Origin: SHLJ01 sp041618535
GTDB taxonomy: Bacteria; Bacteroidota; Bacteroidia; Flavobacteriales; Flavobacteriaceae
Direction: 5' to 3'
Assembly (NCBI GenBank): GCA_041618535.1
Contig: JBFKFP010000068.1
Coordinates: forward strand, 1 to 13,709
DNA length: 13,709 bases
In this document: positions 1-6,999 of the stretch, one piece after another
Layout: every line of letters starts with the position of its first letter
Numbering within the stretch: the stretch's first letter is position 1
Notes under the pieces: generated by a model
What the model was told of the DNA's origin: nothing
The model's database searches: none
The model's input: the letters and a program-made list of their open reading frames with translations, nothing else
Made by a program: the position numbers and the translations under genes

Positions 1-904
1 CATCAGGCCCAAATATTTCCTGATCGTTCAGCTGTTTTACAGCCTGCATGGCTGCTCCGCTGGTGTATCCAAGAAAAAGTCCCTCGGTTTTTGCAATTTC
101 CCTCGCCATATGGGCGCTTTCCTCATCATTCACCTTAACGAAATGGTCTATCACATCAAAATCGGTTGCCGTTGGAATCAGGTTTTTACCCAGGCCTTCG
201 ATTCGATAGGGATATATCTCGTTAGCATCAAATTCTTTGGTTTCGTGGTACTTTTTTAACACGGACCCATAAGCATCAACACCGATTATTTTTATATCAG
301 GGTTTTTTTCCTTCAGATATTTAGCCGTTCCCGAGATGGTACCTCCAGTTCCGCTACATGCAACTAGATGTGTGATTTCACCAGCCGACTGTTCCCAGAT
401 TTCCGGGCCAGTTGTCCTGTAATGAGCTTCGATGTTCAACTCATTGAAATACTGGTTGATATAAACAGATCCTTTAATCTCTTCATGAAGGCGTTTGGCC
501 ACCTGGTAATACGATCGCGGATCATCTGCGCTAACGTGTGCCGGGCAAACATAAACCTTGGCACCCATCGCTTTCAACATATCTATCTTATCGGCAGAAG
601 ATTTTGAACTCACAGCCAAAATACACTCATAACCCTTGATAATACTAACCATAGCTACGCTAAAGCCGGTATTTCCAGAAGTTGTTTCTATTATGGTATC
701 ACCTGGGTTAAGGATGCCCCGGCGTTCGGCTTCTTCTATGATGTAAAGTGCTATTCTGTCTTTTGTGGAGTGTCCCGGGTTGAAAGCTTCCACCTTCGCT
801 AAGTATTCACCTTCATAACCGGACGTAATACGATTCAGTCTGATAAGAGGTGTCTTTCCGATGAGGTCCAACACGTTATCAACAACTTGTCTTTTTTGTT
901 TCAT
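1..904 (-). CDS. Cystathionine beta-synthase-like / cysteine synthase family PLP enzyme (3' end outside window)
   Basis: Fold-type II PLP enzyme, probably making or breaking a C-S bond (cysteine or cystathionine from serine or O-acetylserine and a sulfur donor) in the cytoplasm. 301 codons are visible from the ATG at 904; the C-terminus lies beyond base 1. Seen: PLP-lysine motif NPGHSTKDR (K48), substrate/PLP loop TTSGNTG (residues 74-80), phosphate-binding loop SGTGGT (184-189), and C-terminal TSGAA (281-285). The stretches GVDAYGS and EGLGKNLIPT resemble cystathionine beta-synthase more than CysK/CysM. Whether a C-terminal CBS-domain pair exists cannot be seen. Odd point: the usual GGSVKDR is GHSTKDR here, though the lysine and its preceding serine are kept. 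A -7 element (TATTTTTG) 47 bases upstream suggests its own transcription, separate from the peptidase gene that ends just upstream of it. The choice between CBS and cysteine synthase stays open. Confidence 0.9.
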   Translation of the reverse strand, partial: MKQKRQVVDNVLDLIGKTPLIRLNRITSGYEGEYLAKVEAFNPGHSTKDRIALYIIEEAERRGILNPGDTIIETTSGNTGFSVAMVSIIKGYECILAVSSKSSADKIDMLKAMGAKVYVCPAHVSADDPRSYYQVAKRLHEEIKGSVYINQYFNELNIEAHYRTTGPEIWEQSAGEITHLVACSGTGGTISGTAKYLKEKNPDIKIIGVDAYGSVLKKYHETKEFDANEIYPYRIEGLGKNLIPTATDFDVIDHFVKVNDEESAHMAREIAKTEGLFLGYTSGAAMQAVKQLNDQEIFGPD

Positions 905-951
905 AAAAGGATTTATGAGTTACTAATTTATAAAATGTAATTGTAACTTGG

Positions 952-959
952 CAAAAATA
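952..959 (-). promoter_or_regulatory. Putative Bacteroidota -7 promoter element for the CBS-like gene
   Basis: Read on the minus strand this is TATTTTTG, a full match to the Bacteroidota housekeeping -7 consensus TAnnTTTG. It lies 47 bases before the ATG at 904 and 17 bases after the stop codon of the upstream peptidase gene. No TTG (-33) is found at the ideal 19-21 base distance, so the call rests on one box and its position. Confidence 0.45.
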
Positions 960-975
960 AAAGAATTTTTTAGAA

Positions 976-3108
976 TTACTCGGTTATGCCCTCCAAATCT
1001 AATAAAAAGGCATATTCCTGGGCATCTTCCTTCAAGGACTCAAATCGGCCGGAAGCCCCGCCATGTCCGGTTTCCATGTTGGTCCGAAGCAATAAAATGT
1101 TGGAATCCGTCTTCATTTCACGGAGTTTTGCCACCCATTTCGCAGGCTCCCAGTATTGAACTTGAGAATCATGTAAACCTGTGGTAACCAGCATGTTAGG
1201 ATAATCCTGATTTTTTACCTGATCATAGGGCGAATAAGACAACATATAACGGTAATAATCGTCCTGGTTGGGGTTGCCCCATTCGTCATATTCAAAGGTT
1301 GTTAGAGGAATACTGTCGTCCAGCATGGTGGTTACAACGTCCACAAAAGGAACCGCAGCAATCACACCATTATAGAGTTCAGGCGCCATGTTAACCACCG
1401 CACCCATCAAAAGTCCACCGGCACTCCCGCCAAGCGCATAATGATGCTCCGGCGAGGTGTATTTTTGATCTATCAGGTGCTCAGAGCAATCGATAAAGTC
1501 AGTGAAGGTATTGATCTTGTTTAATAGCTTACCATCTTCATACCATTCCCTGCCCAGATATTGACTACCCCTGATGTGGGCAATGGCGAAAATAAATCCG
1601 CGATCGATAAGACTGAAGAAGTTCCTCCTGAATGACGGGCTCATTGTTGACCCATAAGAACCGTAGCCATAAAGCAGAAGGGGGTTATTTCCATTCTGTT
1701 CCATTCCTTTTTTATAGATCATGGAGATGGCCACTTTCTTACCATCCCTGGCAGTGGCCCAGACCCTTTTCATGTCGTAATCTTCGGAATTGAATTTTCC
1801 ATCGGGAACCTCGCTTATCTTTTTTATCTCACGGGTCCTGTCAGACATATTAAAATCGATCACCATCGGAGGTTCCGCAAGCGAGGTATAACTGTAACGG
1901 AGGATATTGGTGTCGTACTCCAGATTGACCGTTGTAAACGCGGTGTAAGTCTCGTTGCCAAACGGAAGGTAAAAGTCTTCTGCAGTTCTATCCCACGGAA
2001 TAACATGGATCTGGTTGAGTCCATCCTTACGCTCACTTACCACCAGGTACTCTTTAAATGTTTCGATATCAGACAAAAGGACATCTTCCCTGTGACCAAT
2101 CACATCAATCCAATTCGATTCCTCCGTATTATTGTCGGGAGTTTTCATCAATTTGAAATTCTTGGCACCATCTTTATTCGTCACGATGTAAAAATCATTG
2201 GCATGATGGTAAATATTATGTTCAAGATTCCTTTTTCGCGGCGTAAAGACCCTGAATTCCCCATCCGGGTTGTCCGCCCTTAAAATCCTGTATTCATCAG
2301 AAAGGGTTGCGCTGCTTCCTATGATTATGAATTTCTCAGATTTGGTTTTATAAACATAGGTAAAAAAGGTCTCGTCCTCCTCGAAAAAAACAAGTTGATC
2401 ATTTTCAGGATCCTCACCTAACCTATGCTTGTAAATACGGTCAGACCTGAGGGTCTCCTTGTCTTTTTTGGTATAGAATAAAGTCGTGTTATCATTAGCC
2501 CAGGTAGATCCTCCGGTAGTGTTAGAAATAGTCTCGGAAAACATCTCTCCCGTTTTCAGGTTTTTTATGTGAATCGAATACCGACGGCGACTCACCGTAT
2601 CGATTCCGAAAGCGACATATTCGTTGTTCGGACTGACGTTCAAACCATTCAAACGAAAGTAAGAATGGCCCTTAGCCAATTCGTTACAGTCCACTATCAA
2701 CTCTTCCTTGGCTTCCAAAGTTCCCTTTTTCCTCGTGTAAATGGGATAGTCTTTCCCTGTTTCAAAACGGGTAATATACCAATATCCATTGTACTTGTAA
2801 GGAACTGATTCGTCATCTTCCTTTATCCTCGCTTTGAGCTCTTCAAAAAGAGATTTCTGAAATTCCTCTGTACCGGCCATTTTTTTCTCGAGGTATTCGT
2901 TCTCCTGATTCAGATAATCGATTACCTCCTGATTATCACGATCATTCAGCCAGTAATAGTTGTCGATTCGCACGTCGCCATGCTTTTCAATTTTGGTCTC
3001 AACTTTCTTTGCTACCGGCTGAGGAGTCTCATCTGTCATAGGGGATTCTTTTTTGCAGGAATACATCATTATCAATACAAACAATGATAGAATTGCTTTA
3101 ATTTTCAT
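976..3108 (-). CDS. S9 family peptidase, oligopeptidase B type, predicted lipoprotein
   Basis: Serine peptidase of the prolyl oligopeptidase clan that cuts short peptides, in oligopeptidase B after Arg or Lys. 710 residues, close to the usual length (about 690) plus an export signal. N-terminal beta-propeller roughly residues 30-430, catalytic alpha/beta-hydrolase domain roughly 440-705. The catalytic triad is visible: Ser562 in GGSAGG, Asp647 in LHDSQV, His682 in GHGG. The loop LTTFEYDEWGNP keeps an acidic pair (E606, D608) where E. coli-type enzymes have the two glutamates that bind the P1 basic side chain, so trypsin-like specificity is likely. Residues 1-18 form a short basic, hydrophobic signal ending in a lipobox-like MYSC with Cys18, followed by KKES. 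This predicts a lipid-anchored envelope protein, whereas classical PtrB is cytosolic. It is transcribed divergently from ybaB, with 58 bases between the starts. The family is certain; the anchoring is inferred. Confidence 0.93.
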   Translation of the reverse strand: MKIKAILSLFVLIMMYSCKKESPMTDETPQPVAKKVETKIEKHGDVRIDNYYWLNDRDNQEVIDYLNQENEYLEKKMAGTEEFQKSLFEELKARIKEDDESVPYKYNGYWYITRFETGKDYPIYTRKKGTLEAKEELIVDCNELAKGHSYFRLNGLNVSPNNEYVAFGIDTVSRRRYSIHIKNLKTGEMFSETISNTTGGSTWANDNTTLFYTKKDKETLRSDRIYKHRLGEDPENDQLVFFEEDETFFTYVYKTKSEKFIIIGSSATLSDEYRILRADNPDGEFRVFTPRKRNLEHNIYHHANDFYIVTNKDGAKNFKLMKTPDNNTEESNWIDVIGHREDVLLSDIETFKEYLVVSERKDGLNQIHVIPWDRTAEDFYLPFGNETYTAFTTVNLEYDTNILRYSYTSLAEPPMVIDFNMSDRTREIKKISEVPDGKFNSEDYDMKRVWATARDGKKVAISMIYKKGMEQNGNNPLLLYGYGSYGSTMSPSFRRNFFSLIDRGFIFAIAHIRGSQYLGREWYEDGKLLNKINTFTDFIDCSEHLIDQKYTSPEHHYALGGSAGGLLMGAVVNMAPELYNGVIAAVPFVDVVTTMLDDSIPLTTFEYDEWGNPNQDDYYRYMLSYSPYDQVKNQDYPNMLVTTGLHDSQVQYWEPAKWVAKLREMKTDSNILLLRTNMETGHGGASGRFESLKEDAQEYAFLLDLEGITE

Positions 3109-3137
3109 TGGGTTAGTTTATTTGCGGGGCAATTTAG

Positions 3138-3145
3138 TAATTTTG
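3138..3145 (+). promoter_or_regulatory. Putative -7 promoter element for ybaB
   Basis: TAATTTTG matches TAnnTTTG and ends 21 bases before the ATG at 3167, the same spacing as the identical box in front of fumC. The nearest upstream TTG triplets (3122-3124 and 3108-3110) are at poor distances, so no convincing -33 box is assigned. If right, transcription starts downstream of the in-frame upstream ATG at 3053, which excludes that start. Confidence 0.5.
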
Positions 3146-3166
3146 CGCCTTAATAAACAGGAAATT

Positions 3167-3490
3167 ATGTTTGGAGATCTAATGGGTATGATGGGCAGGT
3201 TGAAGGAAACCCAGAAAAAGGTAGAAGCAACAAAAGAAAGGCTCAATACGGTCTATATCGATGAGCAGAGCCCGGATGGTTTGCTAAAGGTTAGCATAAC
3301 AGCCAACAAAACCATTAAAACAATCGAAATTGACGATCAGCTCTTATCGGAGAAGGAGCAGCTGGAAGATTATCTGATCCTGGTCATAAATAAAGCCATC
3401 GACAAAGCTGCAGAGGTGCAGCAAACCGAGATTGCTGCTGTGGCTAAAGACGGTATGCCGGATATCCCTGGCATGGACCTTTTTAAATGA
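3167..3490 (+). CDS. YbaB/EbfC family nucleoid-associated protein
   Basis: Small DNA-binding, nucleoid-associated protein of 107 residues, the usual length of the family (about 100-110), which works as a dimer in the cytoplasm. Seen: N-terminal MFGDLMGMMGRLKETQKKVE, a helix of the family's typical make-up, a beta hairpin around GLLKVSITANKTIKTIEID, a C-terminal helix through EDYLILVINKAIDKA, and a short tail ending in IPGMDLFK, much like the PGL/PGM tails of other YbaB proteins. The reading frame stays open upstream to an ATG at 3053, but that extension has no family similarity, overlaps the start of the divergent peptidase gene and lies upstream of the likely promoter, so the ATG at 3167 is chosen. 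Its stop codon directly abuts the stop of the convergent threonine aldolase gene. In many other bacteria the family is linked to dnaX-recR; here it is not. Confidence 0.9.
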   Translation: MFGDLMGMMGRLKETQKKVEATKERLNTVYIDEQSPDGLLKVSITANKTIKTIEIDDQLLSEKEQLEDYLILVINKAIDKAAEVQQTEIAAVAKDGMPDIPGMDLFK

Positions 3491-4516
3491 TCATAACCTG
3501 ATCTCGTTAAGAGTGCTAATAACATATTCATGCATGTCTTGGCTGTAATCGAGATGAGTCACCATTCTCAATTTATTGCTTCCCATGCTGATTATCTTTA
3601 TGCCTTTATCCAGCAACTTCTTATTGAATTCATCCTCATCTACTGCCTGATCCAGTTCAAAGATCACGATATTGGTTTCTGTGGGTTCAACAACCTTGAT
3701 GTAGCTCATTGACCGCAGGGTTTCTGAAAGCTCTGCGGCACGTATATGATCCTCTTTCAGCCGCTCAACATTATGATCAATGGCAAATTCAGCAGCTGCA
3801 GCAAGATAACCAAGCTGCCGCATACCTCCACCGAAAATCTTTCTTATCCTGATGGCAGACTCCATCAGGTTCTTATCACCGATCAGCATTGAGCCTACAG
3901 GAGCTCCAAGACCTTTGCTAAAACAGACGGAAATGGTATCGAAGACCCGGCCATATTCTTTGAGGTTCTCATTTTTTGCCACCTTGGCATTCCATATCCT
4001 GGCACCGTCAAGGTGATAGCCTAAATTATGCTGATCACAGACTTGCCGTATCTTTAAAATTTCATCAAAATCCCAGCAGGCACCACCACCCTTATTGGTT
4101 GTATTCTCAACTGCCACTAACCTGGTCAATGGGCTATGATAGAAATCAGGTGGATTGATTGAGGATACAACTTGTTCAGAGGTAAACATCCCCCGCTTTC
4201 CGTCTATTAGCTTAAAGGAAACTCCACTGTTAAACGAGGCCCCTCCACCTTCGTAATTATATACATGAGCATATTTATCGGCAATTACCTGGTCGCCCGG
4301 ATTGGTATGAAGTTTAATCGCGGCCTGGTTTGCCATACTGCCCGATGGAAAGAACAAAGCAGTCGGTTTACCGAACATTTCCGCAACACGCTTCTCAAGA
4401 CGGTTTACAGTAGGGTCTTCCTTGTAAACATCATCCCCGACTTCTGCCTTCATCATAGCTTCAAGCATGGCAGGAGTTGGTTTGGTCACGGTATCACTCC
4501 TTAAATCGATTGTCAT
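3491..4516 (-). CDS. ltaE: Low-specificity L-threonine aldolase
   Basis: PLP enzyme (fold type I) that cleaves L-threonine or L-allo-threonine to glycine and acetaldehyde in the cytoplasm. 341 residues from the chosen start, close to E. coli LtaE. Seen: N-terminal DLRSDTVTKPT signature, GDDVY (residues 27-31), PSGSMAN, the active-site region AHVYNYEGGG with His84, HLDGAR with the PLP-ring Asp170, the PLP lysine K201 in FSKGLGAPVGS, the GGGMRQ loop, and RMVTHLD near the C-terminus. The frame extends upstream to an ATG at 4543, inside the protease gene; the family normally begins just before DLRSD, so 4516 is preferred. The ATG at 4522 overlaps the protease stop as TGATG and is a real alternative, adding two residues. 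It is the second gene of an operon with the metalloprotease and converges on ybaB. Confidence 0.92.
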   Translation of the reverse strand: MTIDLRSDTVTKPTPAMLEAMMKAEVGDDVYKEDPTVNRLEKRVAEMFGKPTALFFPSGSMANQAAIKLHTNPGDQVIADKYAHVYNYEGGGASFNSGVSFKLIDGKRGMFTSEQVVSSINPPDFYHSPLTRLVAVENTTNKGGGACWDFDEILKIRQVCDQHNLGYHLDGARIWNAKVAKNENLKEYGRVFDTISVCFSKGLGAPVGSMLIGDKNLMESAIRIRKIFGGGMRQLGYLAAAAEFAIDHNVERLKEDHIRAAELSETLRSMSYIKVVEPTETNIVIFELDQAVDEDEFNKKLLDKGIKIISMGSNKLRMVTHLDYSQDMHEYVISTLNEIRL

Positions 4517-4521
4517 TCGCA

Positions 4522-6921
4522 TCAATTCGGGATATAGTTGCAATAATCTGTTCCTATAGGAGATCCGTCAGGAATTGTTGGCGCTGCTTTAATCCTGAAC
4601 TTCGAAGGATCTTTTTTAAAGCTGGCGATGATTCGTTTGAATTCCATGTCGTATACCGATCCCTTATTCAGCCCGGAATCGATCTTATCCAGAGCATTAT
4701 AAGCGTATGCCTTCACCTGGTGAAACGACTTATCGGAACTGGCCAGACTTATCATATGCTGTAGGATCGCTTCATCAATCATGAACTTTACTTCAGCGAG
4801 ATATCCGGCATTGGAAGCTCGGCCGAAGCCATCGACCAATCGGTCCAGCACCATATCCAGTCCGAGTTGTTTTTCATCAAGTCCTTTTTGCAATACAAGC
4901 CTGTTGGCCCTCTCGGGATGCAGTAATAATTTGAGACTCATTTCTGCAGAGGTTGCCGCCGCGCTAAGAGGGTCGAATGTCACTCCGGTCTGACCTTTGA
5001 AGGACTCGCGGGTGCGGTCATAAGCAAAGGCCCGGGGCGGGAATAATGCCAGCTTATCCCGGGGTATGGCGAGTGTCTCTGCATCCAGGGTATTCAGGAC
5101 CGCATCCAGGGCTTTCAGCTGAACTGATCTTTCAATCGGCCTTAAACTGAATTCAGGTGCGCCTTTCACAGCATAGTTGTAATCCAATCCTCCTATCATC
5201 TTGACAGCTGCTTCTGTCTGGTAACGATGAAAAAAATACAAAGGAACAAATACATCCTCTAAAATTGTATATGGTTCGTCAGACCGGATATTATCTTTCG
5301 AGAAATTCGAGATTGCCTGCTTACGGATTGCCAGAACATTCTCAAGTTCATCGGCCGGAGAGGAACCATTGTCCCAAAGATGGGCCAGTGCGTGAGCCCC
5401 TCCCTGAGCTCTTGCATCACTATCTGTTATAAACCTCAGTCCCGATTTATACGCCGATTCCAGGATTTTATTCAGCTCTCTCTTTTCATCGGTATTGTCA
5501 TTAAATTGGGAATAAGAATAGGCTACGGTCACTTTGTCCCATTCTCCGATTCCGGTATCATAAGCATCGCTGAAATCGATTTTTCCTGAATTTATTTTTA
5601 TTGTTGGATGTGGATAATCCATCACCGACGCCCTATTCCTGGTACTGGCAGCGAAATTATGTGCAAATCCCAATGTATGCCCAATTTCATGGGCACTTAG
5701 CTGCCTGATCCTCGCCAAAGCCATCTCAAGCATGGGCTGATAATTGTCATCTCCACCAGCAAAAGGCTGGTTCATAAGAGCCTGCGCAATCATGAAGTCC
5801 TGTCTAATCCTTAAACTACCCAGGCTCACATGACCTTTTATGATTTCACCAGTGCGCGGGTCCACTACGCTCGCTCCGTAGCTCCAACCTCTTGTTGAAC
5901 GGTGAACCCATTGAATGACATTGTACCTGCAGTCCAGAGGATCCGCATCCTCCGGCAGCATTTTTAATTGAAAGGCATCTTTATAGCCCGCGGCCTCAAA
6001 AGCCTGATTCCACCATAGACCTCCCTCGAGCAGGGCCGAGCGTACAGGCTCTGGCGTTCCCGGGTCGAGATAGTAAATTATCGGTTCTACCGCTTCACTG
6101 ATTTCTGCAGATGGATCTTTTTTCTCAAGCCTGTGTCTTATAATGTAGCGTTTCATTATCTGATCCTGGACAGGTGAAGAATAATCCATATAAGAGATCG
6201 GGATAGCGCCGCTTCTTACATCGAATTCTCTTGGAGAGTATCCCCCATCTGGTAATTTTACGAAAGAATGATGTTGGTTTACGGTCACCAGGGAGGTTGT
6301 TGGCGTAACCGTTTGTAACTTCGTTCCGGCCGGTTGACCCTTAAATGTTAGCATGGCTTCAAACTCTACGTTTTCAGGAAAGGCTTTTGTACGATCCAGT
6401 GAAAGAGCACTCTTAGTCAAATCGACGGCATAGGCCCCTTCCTTGGCACGCTTCAGCCTTTCTGAAACCCCGTGTGCATCGCGCATGAGGAATGGAGTCA
6501 GGTCTATCAGATGTACATCGTCTTCAGACTCCAAAATCTTAAAACCGAAAAGAACCGATTTAGCGAAAGCCTGTTCAATGCTTTTTCTTTCCAACTCATT
6601 ATCTGTCAGAGCACGATATTTCATGTTTGGCTGAATAAGTAACAACTTATTGCCTGCTTTTTTAAAATGAACCACACGCGTACGTCCAAGCTGCCCCCTG
6701 TCCAGGCCCAGATCGTTATTTCCTATCCCACTTGCCAGTGAATTCACATATAGAAAATCCTTCTCCAAATCCTTCACTTTCAAGTAGATCTTATCCTGAG
6801 CTTCTTCATAGAAAAAATTAAAAAATCCCTGGTATTCAGTTAATTTCTTATCCTTTAAAACCTGGGAAAAACCGCTGCAACTTATGATAAGGAGCGCAAC
6901 GAACAAGAAGGAATTTTTCAT
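4522..6921 (-). CDS. Exported zinc-dependent metalloprotease (DUF5117/DUF4953 family)
   Basis: Predicted zinc metallopeptidase exported across the inner membrane; its natural substrate is unknown. 799 residues. Residues 1-20 are a signal peptide (KNSFLFVALLIISCSGFSQ). Both a lipobox reading (IISC, Cys15) and a signal peptidase I cut after FSQ are possible. An N-terminal DUF5117-like region spans about 60-260. The catalytic DUF4953-like region holds the metzincin-type motif HEIGHTLGFAH (residues 411-421: zinc ligands His411, His415, His421, catalytic Glu412), followed by SVMDYP with Met434 as a plausible Met-turn. The region after about 540 is helical with no motif I recognise. The gene is first in an operon with ltaE; its stop touches or overlaps the ltaE start. 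It diverges from prfB with 78 bases between starts. A near-match -7 box (TAGCTTTA, 6940-6947 minus) lies 18 bases before the ATG. Confidence 0.9.
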   Translation of the reverse strand: MKNSFLFVALLIISCSGFSQVLKDKKLTEYQGFFNFFYEEAQDKIYLKVKDLEKDFLYVNSLASGIGNNDLGLDRGQLGRTRVVHFKKAGNKLLLIQPNMKYRALTDNELERKSIEQAFAKSVLFGFKILESEDDVHLIDLTPFLMRDAHGVSERLKRAKEGAYAVDLTKSALSLDRTKAFPENVEFEAMLTFKGQPAGTKLQTVTPTTSLVTVNQHHSFVKLPDGGYSPREFDVRSGAIPISYMDYSSPVQDQIMKRYIIRHRLEKKDPSAEISEAVEPIIYYLDPGTPEPVRSALLEGGLWWNQAFEAAGYKDAFQLKMLPEDADPLDCRYNVIQWVHRSTRGWSYGASVVDPRTGEIIKGHVSLGSLRIRQDFMIAQALMNQPFAGGDDNYQPMLEMALARIRQLSAHEIGHTLGFAHNFAASTRNRASVMDYPHPTIKINSGKIDFSDAYDTGIGEWDKVTVAYSYSQFNDNTDEKRELNKILESAYKSGLRFITDSDARAQGGAHALAHLWDNGSSPADELENVLAIRKQAISNFSKDNIRSDEPYTILEDVFVPLYFFHRYQTEAAVKMIGGLDYNYAVKGAPEFSLRPIERSVQLKALDAVLNTLDAETLAIPRDKLALFPPRAFAYDRTRESFKGQTGVTFDPLSAAATSAEMSLKLLLHPERANRLVLQKGLDEKQLGLDMVLDRLVDGFGRASNAGYLAEVKFMIDEAILQHMISLASSDKSFHQVKAYAYNALDKIDSGLNKGSVYDMEFKRIIASFKKDPSKFRIKAAPTIPDGSPIGTDYCNYIPN

Positions 6922-6977
6922 GTCAAAATTTTAAGAACATAAAGCTACATATTATTTTTATAACGGGCTATATCTTC

Positions 6978-6985
6978 TATTTTTG
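6978..6985 (+). promoter_or_regulatory. Putative -7 promoter element for prfB
   Basis: TATTTTTG is a full TAnnTTTG match only 14 bases before the ATG at 7000, implying a very short leader of about 10 bases. At the ideal -33 position the sequence is TTT rather than TTG. It lies within the 78-base region shared with the divergent metalloprotease gene. Confidence 0.45.
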
Positions 6986-6999
6986 TAAAAAACATTTTT

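Noticed and set aside
3053..3166. 38-residue N-terminal extension of the YbaB protein
   Set aside because: It overlaps the divergent peptidase start, precedes the promoter box and has no similarity to the family; the ATG at 3167 gives the normal length.
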